From NCBI GenBank assembly GCA_951230915.1, contig OX579641.1, positions 8,432,001-8,496,000 on the forward strand: a stretch of 64,000 nucleotides of DNA, read 5' to 3'. Under the pieces are notes generated by a model. That model did no database searches, was not told the DNA's origin, and saw only the letters and a list, made by a program, of their open reading frames with translations. The DNA comes from Antitrichia curtipendula (taxonomy: Eukaryota; Streptophyta; Bryopsida; Hypnales; Leucodontaceae). This document shows positions 23,612-35,000 of this stretch, piece after piece. The first letter of the stretch is position 1. Each line of letters begins with the position of its first letter. A program made the position numbers and the translations under genes.

Positions 23612-26600
23612 TATAAGAACTTTGCAACCGTTTGTGCATCATCTGTTCTTGTAGCTTGAGCTTCCGCCCATTTAGTCATATATTCAGTTGCTACAAGAAT
23701 ATATCTTTTTCTACCGTTTCTACTGGGGGGTTTTATGGGTCCAACAAAGTCAATCCCCCATTTTTCGAATGGTGTTTGAGCCAAAATGGGGGTTAGGGGC
23801 ATTGCCGAAGTGGCAGTAGGCTTTCCAACTCTTTGACACGGATCACATTTTTTAACAAATTTTGCGGCATCTTTAAACAAAGAAGGCCACCAATATCCAG
23901 AATGAAGGACCTTTTTAGCGGTAACAAATCCCGCAAAATGTCCTCCACAACTAGATTCGTGACACCCTTTTAAAACATCTTCTATTTCACTTGGATTTAC
24001 ACATCTACGTAAAACACCATCATGTCCCAATTTAAATAGTATTCCATCCAATAAGGTATAAGGTCTAGATCTTTGTATTAATCTTTCCTTTTGTTTATTA
24101 GTGAAATCAGAAGGAAAATTTATTGTAGACAAATAGTTCATAGTTTCTGCATATTCTAAAGGAATGACATCAACTTGAAAAAGTTGAGCATCCGGATAAT
24201 TATCATCAACAGGTTCGGTGCCAACTTGTTCATTAAGTCTAGAAAGGTGATCCGCATTTACATGTGATTTTCCAGGTCTAACATTAATCGTAAAATTAAA
24301 TTCTTGTAATAAAAGTACCCATCTAGCAATTCGGCCACTTAATTGGGGTTTATTTATCATGTATTTTAGGGCATCATGATCTACATAAAAAGTAAACTTA
24401 TAGCCCAAAAGATAATGGCGGAATTTCTGAACAGAAAAAATCATTCCCAAAGCCTCCCGCTCTGTAACAGAATAATTCCTCTCAGCAGAAGTAAGTTGCC
24501 TACTTGCATAGTAAATAGGGTGATCATGTTTTTTATCATCTTTTTGACTAAGAACTGTACCAATTGCAAAATTAGAAGCATCAACATAGACCTCAAAATC
24601 TTTCTCCCAATTTGGACTTACTAAAATTGGGCTATTTATTAGTTTTATTTTTAAGGTCTGAAACGCTTTAGTGCATTGCTCAGTCCAAACTGGAGGTTGT
24701 TCACTCTTTTTTAATAAGTGTGTTAAGGGTAGGGCAATAGTGGCATATTTATGAATAAATCTTCTATAATAGCCAACATGACCTAAAAATCCTTTAACTC
24801 CAGTGACAGTATTTGGAACTGGCAAATTCGCAATAATTGCAACTTTATCTGGATCAGTGGCAATACCTTGTTTGGATACTATGTGTCCCAATAGTTTTCC
24901 AAAAGGTACTGCAAATTGAGATTTAGCTGAATTAATAGAAATCCCAAATTTCTCACATTGTTCAAAACATTTAGTTAAACAAGTAGCATGATTAGACTTA
25001 CTACTAAAGACACAAAAGTCATCTAAGAAAATTTCCATAAATTTTCGTAGATATTCTTGAAAAGCTATAGTCATTAGTCTTTGAAAAGTAGCAGGTGCAT
25101 TACAAAGACCAAAAGGCATTACTCTACACGCAAAAGTTCCCCAATCCGTAGTAAAGGTGGTCAGTAATTGATACATTAAAGCAATTTGAACCTGGTTATA
25201 ACCTGAAAATCCATCCATCATTGAATAACACTCGTATCCTGACACTGTATCTAACATGGTATCTGTAAAAGGTAAGGGAAAATAGTCTTTACGAGTGACA
25301 CTATTCAATTTCCTATAGTCTTGACAAATACGCAATTTGCCATTCTTCTTGGGAACAATGACAATTGCAGACACCCATTCACTATAAGGTACTGGATAGA
25401 TAAATCCACATTCTAATAATTTATCAATTTCCTCTTTTACCATCAAAGAATATTTAGGGTTCATTCTGTATTGTCTTTGACGTACAGGTTTAGCATCTTT
25501 TTCTAGAATTATTTTATGCTCACAAATTTCTGGAGGGACTCCTCTAAGGTCTTTATAGGTCCAAGCAAAAGCACTCTTATTTCTTTTAAAGAAATTTCTC
25601 CAATAATGCCATTCAACCTTAGTCATTTTAGAATAGACCCTTATATTTTTTGGATCCTCTTCCGTTCCTAAATTCATATCTTGACATATATCTTTTAAAG
25701 ATCCTAAATTAATAGGAGTTTTATCATCCTCCAAAAACATTTTTTCTAGGTCATGTGTATCTAAATCAAAATGCGGTTCTAACTCAGATTCTTCTATGGT
25801 CTCAACCATCCCAACCTCAGAAGTCTGCCAAGCTAGAATTGCATCATCTGAATCACCGTAGGTTGTTAATGGGGTAAAATATTCTCCAGGTCCAACACAC
25901 TGGTAAGGGAAGGGACTTTTAGATATAGTTTTAGAAGATTCTTCAAAAGAGGTATTATAACCATTATCAGAAGAATTTGCCGATGTGATATTTGATTCAT
26001 CCTCTTGGGTTTCCCCATGATATGTAATTGGAAACATAGGTAATGTTAGTTTTTGTTTTCCTTTCCCAATAGTTATTAGGCCTTTTCCCCAATCATCTTT
26101 TACATTGGCCATATGTAACCAAGGTCGGCCAAGTAAAATAGGATAGGAAGAAATGACATTGGGGACTTTGAATATAATGTAATCCACTTTATATTCTAAA
26201 TTACCAATAAAAGTAGAAATCTGGGATAGCATACCCAAAGGTTTGACTCTACTTTGATCCGCCATACGTAAAATTATGGGTGTGGGAATCATTGTTGTTA
26301 ATCCTATTTCATCCATAGTTTCCTTACTCATAAGGTTAACACTAGATCCCCCATCTATTTGAGCTCCCGTGATTAAGGTGCCATCAATTCTTACTTCAAT
26401 GGTTGGGGCACCCGGATCTAAGGAAACATCATGAATTTCATTTTCCTTAATCCTCTTTTTTACTAAAGCATGGCTAAGTTCACTCCTACACTTAGGTGAA
26501 ATAGCTAAAAGTTGCTTTAGGGATATTTGAGGTTGTATAGAGTCTAAATTCTCTAAAATATTATAAGATTTCATTCCAGCTACTAGTCTCATCAAACGTT

Positions 26601-29022
26601 TATTAATTCTTTTAGATTTAGACCCATTTTTACTAGGTAATGAAATTGGAAGCCTCCTCATAGGTATTTTAGTTGTAGATGGAATTAAAGGTGTATTGGG
26701 GATTTTTGGCAATAATACATTGTTCTCTAAACTTTTTGTGGGTTGTAGAGAAGGTACATGTGATATAAATGGTTGTTTTTTTAAGGGTGAAGTTGGTGAA
26801 AATGAATCACCATCTAAAGATGCACGTTCACTCCTATCGTCCTCTGAACTACTTTGGAAGGCCCCTTTTAAATTTAATTTATTTTTCAAGGTTGCACTAC
26901 GGGTATTAACTGCAAAAGTAGGTTGTTTAATTTGGAGTTCCATTGTTTGAGTTTGTAAGGTTTTAGAGATTTTATGGACTTCTTTTTCCTTAGATTCATC
27001 TTTAAATGTCACTTGCTTCCCTTGATTCCAATCCCTCTCAGAAGGTGAAAACTTAGGCAAGTCTTCCTGACAATCATTAGCTGTATGTCCTGGCTTTCTA
27101 CATCTTCCACATAAAGGGACATATCCTTCTTGTTTTCTAGGATTTGGACACTCATTGGCATAATGGCCTAATTCACCACATCTGTAACATACCACATGTT
27201 TCCCTTTTTGTGGTGTGTTATATTGGTGTGTATTTGGGTTATAAGGTGGTCCGTTCCAGATAGGTGGTGCATTATATTCATCATTCCATCTGGGACGATT
27301 GTCATTTGGTTTATAAGGGGGATTAGCTCTAGGTCTTGTAAATGGTCTTTTGTTCATATTAGTTTGATTCCCTCCTTTATTAATCCAAGGTCTATTATTA
27401 GGTGAACTATCCACCTGCTGAACACTTTGTAAATTCCAACATTTAGTAATGTCATGATTTCCACCACAATAAGAACACTTAAGTGTTTGGTATGGAGGAG
27501 ATGGACATTCATTAGCCATATGTCCTTGACCCTTACAAGTTGAACACCAAACATTAGAGCGGTTATTGTTAGGTTTAAAACGTTTAGGTCTACCCCCCGC
27601 CAATTTTACTTCCATGTTTTGTAATTGTTGAGTAAGTTTTTCTATTCGATCCATGTTAGGATCAACAATTGGCTTTTCATTAAGTGACTTTTCTACAACA
27701 ATTTTAGATGGGGTAACAACCATAGGTTGAGGTTGGGGCATTAAATAAGGTTGTGGATACAAGGGTATATTTTGATCCACAATTGGACGAATTCGCCCTT
27801 GTAATTGATTTGGTGTCACTCTAGGTTGAGGTTCTAAAGCTGGATAAATTGTTTGGTCTGCATAAGGTATATAATCTTCATCAATCCTAGACTCTTCCCA
27901 TATTTTTGCATGACGCAAACCTTCTAATAAAGTGTTAGGGCGTTTTTCTTTAGTATAAAGTTTTAATTCATAGGGGTACAAACCCCCCACAAATAAACTT
28001 ATTAGAAAATCTTCAGGCATGTTGTGATTAGTCCATCTATTTAATAAATCTTGCATTCTCCCATAATAAGAATCTACACTCTCACCTACTCCCATTTTTA
28101 TATGTCTTAATCTTTCTCGCAAACTTTCACTAAATCCGATTGGTCGGAATTGTGCAAGAAAGGCATTTTTTAAGGTATCCCAATCTACAAAGGTAGCCTG
28201 ATTTTGTCTTTGATACCAAGAAAAAGCATTTGCTTGTAAGGTTGCTGGAAATGTGACCAAATAATCAGCTTCTGGGATTCTATTTGCTAAACAGCATGCT
28301 ATAAATCTAGATAAATGAAAATCAGGGTCGGTCCCTATTTGGCCATAATAAATAGGCATAGGAGTAAGATTCAAAGGTCTTTGATTTGCCATTGAATTAT
28401 TTTGATTTTTACTAGATAAAGATGAAGAAGGAGTAGAAGGTATATTATTAGAGTTTGTTGAGGAAGTAGAAGACTCCTTTGAACTATTAGACTCTAGATT
28501 ACCTCCAGAAAAATTTAAACGATCAAAATCTTCTAAATTCCATAAAGAGTCAAAATCAAAAGGTTTATCCTTTTGTGAATTTGCAGGCGAAAAGTTTTGT
28601 TCAATAACTTGAACTCGCTCCCTAACGGTTTGTGTATTAGATTCTGTTTCAATAAAATTTCTTTCTAAAAGAAGTGTGGTATTTAAATCATAACCACCTT
28701 GTCCATAAGTATAAGTAGGAGTACTTAGAAGACGTTCTACTTCTTGGGCTCTTTTCTCATTTTCTTCTTCACTTTCTAGTCTATCTCTTGGATTTGGAAT
28801 TATAATTTCATCACACTCAACTTGAATAAAATTAGTCTTTACTGAAGGAGAAGAAGGAGATCCTGAAGGTGATGTTCGATGTCCCTCTTCACAATGTGAA
28901 TGAGAATGTGATTTATCACAAGATGGTAGTTTCCTTCTATGATCCCTAACTTTGGCACGTTTATCCCTAGCAAGTTTTTGTAATTCTTTTTTAATTTGGG
29001 ATGGAGAAGGTACTCTTGACAT
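23611..29022 (-). pseudogene. Truncated Ty3/gypsy gag-pol polyprotein (leftmost copy)
   Basis: The frame is open for 1803 codons and is identical in protein to residues 1-1803 of the full copies. It contains gag, four zinc knuckles, protease, RT, RNase H and the start of integrase. Homology to the full copies stops at 23612, where the next flanking bases create a TAG. The break falls after the first integrase catalytic Asp (D1758) and before the second Asp (D1820), so integrase would be inactive. The junction shows no inserted bases and no 3' LTR follows. The ATG at 29020-29022 is the same start as in the other copies. Confidence 0.9.
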
Positions 29023-29143
29023 TAATTTTCTCCATATAATGGAAACAAAATCTCACCAATTGGGTATTTGTTTTTAATTTTTAATAATTTTTTTTTTTTT
29101 AATTTTTTAATTTAGACTTTTTGATTTTAAATTTTTTTTTTTT

Positions 29144-29638
29144 TTAAGGACAAATTAATTTAAAATTTATATGGGGAGGATTTTGTCTTAAATGTATAAA
29201 ATCAGGAATAAAAGGAGTGGATAGGAGATTAATTGGTCCATAAATCAAAACATATGTTTTTCTCTCAATTTTAACTCCATTCCAACCCGCATAAATCCTT
29301 GGTACTTGGTTTTTAGTAATTACTTTTAATTTTCTATGTTGTAAAAATAAATAATGTAGAGAAGAATCTAGAAGTAATTCTCCATCCACAACTTTTATTT
29401 TATTATTAAATTCTTCACTTTCTTTCCAAAGTTTACTAAAAATAATCCGTTTTATATCTAAAGGGAATTTATCAATTTGATAAATAAAGTTTTTATTTCT
29501 AGGATAATTTCCAATAATTCTAAATCCTTCACCTAAATATGCTCTCTTATAAAGTCTATATAATGCTTTGAAAAGACATGGTCCAGAAAAGAAGTCTTCT
29601 AAAATTTCTGGGACTTCCCAAGGAAAAATATAATTCAT
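29144..29638 (-). CDS. Small pre-gag ORF B of the retroelement (leftmost copy)
   Basis: 164 codons starting at an ATG that directly follows the TAG of the preceding ORF in the same frame. The protein starts MNYIFPWEVPEILEDFF, is rich in aromatic and basic residues, and shows no signal peptide or clear membrane segment. I recognise no family. It lies between the zinc-knuckle ORF and gag-pol; an A-rich leader (about 120 bases) separates it from the gag ATG. Ogre/Tat elements carry an extra ORF before gag, which is a possible parallel only. Confidence 0.6.
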   Translation of the reverse strand: MNYIFPWEVPEILEDFFSGPCLFKALYRLYKRAYLGEGFRIIGNYPRNKNFIYQIDKFPLDIKRIIFSKLWKESEEFNNKIKVVDGELLLDSSLHYLFLQHRKLKVITKNQVPRIYAGWNGVKIERKTYVLIYGPINLLSTPFIPDFIHLRQNPPHINFKLICP

Positions 29639-30151
29639 CTACACAAAATTATTACAACCTTGCCAAGACTTCCCTTTATTATTTTTCTCAACTTCCATGT
29701 TATCAATTTTAAGTTTTGTATGGAAATAAATAAGAGTATCAATAACAATTCGCAGTTGTTTTAATTCTGGAAGAGATGTAGGTTTAATTTGTAAAATATC
29801 TAGAAGTCTAATAATATTCAAAAATTCAAAATCATAAGGCAATGGTTTTATGGATCTACAATCTACAGTGTGTGGTGGTTTTTGGAATTTACAATCTAAA
29901 TTTTGTCTAGAACGGTTTTTAATATCAAAGTCTTGTTTCTTTCCACAAGTTTTCTTAATGTGCCCAAAAGTACCGCAAAAATGACACCTAATATTTTTTC
30001 TATAGGTTTTAATATTAACCTTTTCATTAGTAATGTTATCTGATTTGTTTTCAAGATTTTTCCTACATAGAAAATCTATTGTACTTTGAATAGGATAATC
30101 ACTTCTAGGAATACGGCGATCCATTTTTTTTATTTTTTTTACATTCACCAT
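29639..30151 (-). CDS. Pre-gag ORF A with CCHC zinc knuckle (leftmost copy)
   Basis: 170 codons. Residues 56-69 form a zinc knuckle, CHFCGTFGHIKKTC (C-x2-C-x4-H-x4-C), a nucleic-acid binding motif normally found in gag nucleocapsid. The flanks are strongly basic (MVNVKKIKKMDRR at the start). It begins about 140 bases after the primer binding site, so it is the first ORF of the genomic RNA. It ends in TAG followed immediately by ATG of ORF B, in frame, so termination-reinitiation or readthrough could link the two. Function unknown; an RNA-binding accessory role is inferred. Confidence 0.65.
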   Translation of the reverse strand: MVNVKKIKKMDRRIPRSDYPIQSTIDFLCRKNLENKSDNITNEKVNIKTYRKNIRCHFCGTFGHIKKTCGKKQDFDIKNRSRQNLDCKFQKPPHTVDCRSIKPLPYDFEFLNIIRLLDILQIKPTSLPELKQLRIVIDTLIYFHTKLKIDNMEVEKNNKGKSWQGCNNFV

Positions 30152-30290
30152 AGAATGATCAAATTATAATTGATTTAATTTAACCAAAATTAAAAATCCT
30201 TACTCACCACTAATTTCCTCATTAAATTCCTCTCAACTTAATTATAAAAAGAATTCTACCTACATTTTAGCTACCACTTAGCCGAGCTTT

Positions 30291-30307
30291 CCCCGGCAGC
30301 GGCGCCA
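30291..30307 (-). other. Primer binding site, tRNA-Asp type
   Basis: On the minus strand TGGCGCCGCTGCCGGGG starts three bases after the LTR end. The plant tRNA-Asp 3' end (CCCCGGCAACGGCGCCA) matches at 16 of 17 positions, the form known from Athila-type elements. It shows that the LTR at 30311-32465 serves as 5' LTR for the truncated copy to its left. Confidence 0.85.
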
Positions 30308-30310
30308 AAA

Positions 30311-32465
30311 TGTAGTACAATTTTTAAAGACACAACCAAGGCAATTCCAAAAGGTTCGTTTGAGGGAAAGCTCAAATTAGCTTAGTGTTTTAATTAGCTA
30401 ATGTCACTTTGTAGGTAAATCGCTCTTAATTTATGATCTAAACATGTTATTTATTTCAATGGATTATGTTAGTAGGAATTGGGGTAAAGTGATTTTCTTC
30501 TATTTTCCTCACACTAATAGTCCGTCAATTAGCAATGTCTAAGTTTTTATCCCACTATGTCTGTAAAACTATCTTCTCAAATAATGTCAAAGTAAATGAG
30601 TGTAAATCAATAGTCAAATTCAATTGTCGCTTTTCAATAGTCGTAAATCAATAATCACAACGTTAGTATTCATTTTCAATAATCATTTTCAATGGTCAAT
30701 TTTGACAAGAAGTAAATCGATAGTCACTTGACAATTGTCAACTTAACATATACAAAGGACAACATGGCATTTGAATTTACAATTATACAACCATAAAGTA
30801 GAATGTACACAAAAGAATGTATCAACAATCTATGGTGTATTTAAAATTGAAAATATGACTTGCAATAACTTAATTTAGATAGAAATATAAAAACTACATA
30901 TAAAGTATAACAATCTATGTCATAGTTTTTCTTTTAACTTCTAACTTAAAATTCCAAAGTTCAAAGCTAAGGAAAATCCAATGTGGGATACTACTACTAC
31001 AACATTAATAGTTTACGGAATCCATAGTTGCATGTCTGACATGATCATCTCAATAGGCAATGTAGTAGCAAAGTCACTCAATAATCAATACTCAATAGCC
31101 AATAAACAATAATCATTTACAATTGGCATTATTCTATGCTTCTCATAGCATTTCAATAATCAATGAATCAATAAGCAATGTTCAATGATCAATGTTCTCT
31201 TAAGTTGAGATCAAATTCACAACAATGGTCGTTTTAACAATCGTCTTTGTAACCGGTTCAATCCATATCAATGTTAATCACTTGTATTTAAAATCATTCT
31301 TTATTTAATTTTGATATCAAAGACTTCCAGTCCCAAAGGACCGGGAAATTCCTTCACTTCATCTTCACATATTTAATCCAAAATTTTATATTGACTTTAT
31401 GTTTATTAATTAATTTATTAACCTTACAACCTCTCGGAGTTGCTTCTTAATAATTGTTTAAAAAAAATTAAACTCTCAAAATTATCACACAATACTCCAC
31501 GGTTATTCTCTCCAACGAAAATAAAATCTATATGCGGTCTAAATTGCTCACAAGTAATTTTTTCACTCGGAAATAAATATTAAAAATCAATTATTATTAA
31601 TCAATTGGCCAACCGGCTCTTTCTTCAAATCACAAAACACTATGATAACTTGATTAAAAATTCACACTCTTAAATTGCTTCCACAACAAAATACAATTTA
31701 TTTCTCCACTTAGAAATTATTTGTATCACTCAATTTTATTATCAAACACTACAAAGGATTACAATAAATGATCTCACAATATAACTCTCTTAAAAGTGAA
31801 CAATTAATTCTTTAAGTAATTACAAATTTCTCTTTACACTCAAAATCAAAATACAACAACTATCTCTCCAATTCCCTTGGCAAAGATATTCAAAATCAAT
31901 TTATAAATTAATTCCTCACAATTAACACTCAACAATGAAACTTCAATTATATTAAATTGTATTATCTTTTACAAATAATGCTCAAAGAATGACAAGTGAT
32001 AACACAAAAATTATCTTCCACAACTATCAATAAACTCCAATTACTCTCCAACTTCACTTACACTTATAAAAATATCAATCACACTTAATAAATTAACGCA
32101 CACACAATTGCCCTCACGGCAATGATATTAAAAATCACACCAAAATCAATTAACGCAAGCTCAAGCTATGAACACTCAAGAACATACAATAATAAATTCG
32201 CACAATAACACATGAAAACAAGGAATGCAAGAGAGAGTGAAAACAAGAAAAAAAAAAACATTAATACCAAAATCAAGATTTGAAAAGACATGAGAGACAA
32301 CCTTCCCAACTCTAACTACCTTAACAAATTCCAATTTCATTCATTCAAAATAAAATCAACAAACTAAATACATTTCCATTCATTTCCAAATATCCCTTTA
32401 AAATTTAAACGCATTCACACAATAATTTAAAAAATAGACAAAATAAATAGATAAAAGTTCTCACA
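30311..32465 (-). repeat. LTR, 2155 bp (shared by two internal regions)
   Basis: On the minus strand it begins TGTGAGAACT and ends TTGTACTACA (TG...CA). It matches 52242-54396 base for base in length; the one difference I found is C at 32166 against T at 54097. A polypurine tract adjoins its right side and a primer site its left side, so it is flanked by internal sequence on both sides. No ORF lies inside. Confidence 0.9.
30597..31195 (-). promoter_or_regulatory. Cluster of TCAATARTCA-type motifs in the LTR
   Basis: About ten copies of TCAATAATCA, TCAATAGTCA and close variants (plus-strand reading) occur in two groups, near 30600-30730 and 31070-31180. They all point the same way. The same cluster is present in the other LTR (about 52530-53125) and recurs at 34500-35000. 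By position it lies in the 3' half of the LTR, upstream of the primer site. A role as factor-binding or RNA-binding sites is inferred. Confidence 0.5.
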
Positions 32466-32479
32466 TAGCCCCCATCTCT
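32466..32479 (-). other. Polypurine tract
   Basis: On the minus strand AGAGATGGGGGCTA lies directly before the LTR start TGTGAG. Its place and purine content fit the primer for plus-strand DNA synthesis, marking 30311-32465 as the 3' LTR of the element on its right. Confidence 0.75.
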
Positions 32480-32830
32480 ATGGTTTGACGTCCACGTCAA
32501 ACTTCAATGACGCCGAATTGCATTGTTTTGCTCTTGCCACTTTTTAAAACGAGTAATCGCCGGGTATCTAGTGTGACCAAATTCATTGATCAAAGTAGGA
32601 TGTGGAGCCGATATGAAATGTGAAATTGCCATCGCCTCAAGTAAACGTAGATGCCTTGTACTCAAACATTGCATCTTAAGCACAAACTGCATCTCTGGAT
32701 GGTGTGGTGCAAAAGTGGCAACATTTATAGTCACGTCCCAATCACTGCACCATTTGGCCATCGCTGCACAAAAAATTGTCGCACGGAAGCAGACTGGATC
32801 TTGATGAGTCTTATGTGTCTCATAAAAATT

Positions 32831-34486
32831 TCAATAAGCAATCACACATACTTGTGAAGTAGTGAATGATCCATCAACAATTGGCCAATTATAAGGCACA
32901 CTAGAAAGAGTAGCTGCAGGGTTCCATCTTCCTCTTCTTGGACATGAACACCATTGAGGATCTGTGGAAACCACAGGTGGTGGATCCAAGGTCCAGTTCC
33001 CAAGTCTTGACTCCGTTCTATAAACAACGTCAGCAGGGCGTGTTTCAACACGAGAAAGGCCATAATCTTTCAAAAGCCAAGTAAGTACCGGCCAAGTTAC
33101 ATAAGGCTGCTCCGCCACATCATTAAATAAGGCATGATAATTGCCCAAATAATTTGGTGGGGTAACCAAACTATCAAGATGTTTATCTTCCAAGCTATGA
33201 TCCAGTGGAAGTGATCCAAGAAGTGACCTTCCCACCAAGGAAGATTGACTATCCCACCGAACCTTTTCCTTCATGAGCTCATCATTGTGGATTTGCAAAG
33301 TGGCTTTATCCTCCTTGAGTGTAGCAATAATCGATTTGTACTCATGTAGCAATGCTGTCAGCTCCTCCACCCTTCCATTACTTTGAGTGAGCTTCTCCTT
33401 CACACCTTCAATTTCTTGAAGTTGAGTTGTATGAATAGATTCCATGGCCACTACATTTGCTTGATGTTGAGTGGCAATGTCAATTGCCTCCTTTTGAAGA
33501 TGCAAAATTTTCTCTTCCATGTCTTGCATATCTGCCAATGGCTCAAAAGCTTGACTCGTGGCACCCACAGCTTTTCCCTTGACTTGATTAACGGTGTGAG
33601 GTACTTTTGCAACCTTTTCATCGTTGTCATTCGAGAGTACTACCCGTGTACGTTTAGCACCCACCTTGGACTGAGGTGTCGTCTTCTTCACCTTGCCCTT
33701 TTGATATGACTCAGTGATAGCTTCTTCTTGGGTCACTTTCTTCTTTCGTTTTAAAATCATGTCAGTTTCTGCTTGATTTCGTGGCTTCATCAATGGCCCC
33801 GAGTAATCTTTTGAAGACACCCGCTCATAAATGTAGGTGATGACTGAACGTGCACGCTTAGAAAGTGGATTCTTCTCATCATGGCCATCAATCTCCATGA
33901 ATAAATATAGGCGGAAGATTGAAGCCCAATCCACAATTTCTCCTCTCCAAGCTGCTATGGCCATGTTCACCACTTGTGTTGACATGAGAGGGGAATGATC
34001 CATCAATACTGTGTCATTAATGTAAGACAGCCAATCGGCCCAATGACCAGCAGCTTTGGCAATGTCCCACCCCTTGTACTCTACATCAAAGCTCTCAGTC
34101 TTCCCTTCTGGAAAAATCAATTGCCAAGCTTCCTCCGGTAAATTCTTCAACTGCTTCAAAGGTGGAGCAAGGGGCTGACGTGGTATGTTGAACAAAAAGC
34201 TAATAAGCTCTGATGTAATAAATAAATCCATACCACAGACTTCAGTATGAAAATAATGCACATTAGAGCTGCAATTGTCCACAAACTGACTTACAATGTC
34301 ACTTCGTGGTCCAAGTAAAGGGTCTATGGTAATGATTGGCCACAAATCCGCTTTCTCCAAGTTGGCCTTGTTTGGAAGCCACTGGTCTCGTGCATTTAGC
34401 TTCTTGTTGGTCTGAGCTGGAAAATATGGTGTGTACACCGAATCTGCTACGGATTGAAGAGCCTTGCCCTTCTTTCTTCCAGCCAT
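32831..34486 (-). CDS. Post-pol ORF of the retroelement, 551 aa, coiled coil
   Basis: I chose the first ATG at 34486 (MAGRKKGKALQ); the frame is open slightly upstream. The N-terminal ~200 residues are globular, with the order VDNCSSNVHYFHTEVCGMDL, SFLFNIPRQP and WRGEIVDWASIF, resembling the 'putative plant transposon protein' domain found in plant retroelements. Then come basic stretches (KRKKKVT, KVGAKRTRVV), a coiled coil of roughly 100 residues (EEKILHLQKEAID through LKEDKATLQIHNDELMKEK), and a C-terminal part with tryptophans (VTWPVLTWLL). It occupies the env position before the polypurine tract, but I see no signal peptide or membrane segment, so an envelope role is unlikely. It has no copy in the truncated left element. 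The domain call is by eye. Confidence 0.65.
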   Translation of the reverse strand: MAGRKKGKALQSVADSVYTPYFPAQTNKKLNARDQWLPNKANLEKADLWPIITIDPLLGPRSDIVSQFVDNCSSNVHYFHTEVCGMDLFITSELISFLFNIPRQPLAPPLKQLKNLPEEAWQLIFPEGKTESFDVEYKGWDIAKAAGHWADWLSYINDTVLMDHSPLMSTQVVNMAIAAWRGEIVDWASIFRLYLFMEIDGHDEKNPLSKRARSVITYIYERVSSKDYSGPLMKPRNQAETDMILKRKKKVTQEEAITESYQKGKVKKTTPQSKVGAKRTRVVLSNDNDEKVAKVPHTVNQVKGKAVGATSQAFEPLADMQDMEEKILHLQKEAIDIATQHQANVVAMESIHTTQLQEIEGVKEKLTQSNGRVEELTALLHEYKSIIATLKEDKATLQIHNDELMKEKVRWDSQSSLVGRSLLGSLPLDHSLEDKHLDSLVTPPNYLGNYHALFNDVAEQPYVTWPVLTWLLKDYGLSRVETRPADVVYRTESRLGNWTLDPPPVVSTDPQWCSCPRRGRWNPAATLSSVPYNWPIVDGSFTTSQVCVIAY

Positions 34487-34499
34487 CTGATCTATCAAA

Positions 34500-35000
34500 T
34501 CAATTATCGAAATCGATTGTCATTAATATATTAATTTCCGATAATCATTTGTGAAGCCAACTCAATAGTCAAGAATTCCTCAATAATCGTAATGATTTAA
34601 TATGATTGATAATCATTTATTAATATTAAATCAATATTCATTGTTCGATAGTCTTTAGAATCAATAGTCACTTTAAAAATCAAGTCATTTTAATGTCAAA
34701 CCAGAATTTTATTTCAGCTGCTTCTAAATTAACTTTACTTGACTGATTACTTACATCCATGGCATTTTATGCAATTAACCTTCATCAAGGCAATCGATTG
34801 GCAACTTTGTTTTAAAATCAATAGTCATTTTTCAAATATATATACAGATATTTTTTTTTTTAATACATGGAGTTATTATATATATGTAGAAATTCCATCA
34901 ATAGTCAAGAGTTCAAAAGATAATCAATAGTCGACTTAACAACCATAATCAATAATCAGTTTTCAATAATCAAATTGTTCATCAGCATTAATCAATAATC
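34500..35000 (-). promoter_or_regulatory. Second cluster of TCAATARTCA-type motifs, upstream of the post-pol ORF
   Basis: About twelve copies of TCAATAGTCA, TCAATAATCA and variants lie within 500 bases directly 5' (minus strand) of the post-pol ORF start, in the same orientation as in the LTR. An internal promoter sharing sites with the LTR is one explanation; low-complexity drift is another. Confidence 0.45.

Noticed and set aside
24376..27405. Plus-strand ORFs of 60-85 codons inside gag-pol, repeated in the other copies
   Set aside because: They are antisense shadows of the 1803/2038-codon frame; their repetition follows from the near-identical DNA, not from function.
30311..32465. Considered as a captured intergenic spacer rather than an LTR because it is so AT-rich
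   Set aside because: The TG...CA ends, adjacent primer site and polypurine tract, and an exact-length copy at 52242-54396 establish it as an LTR.
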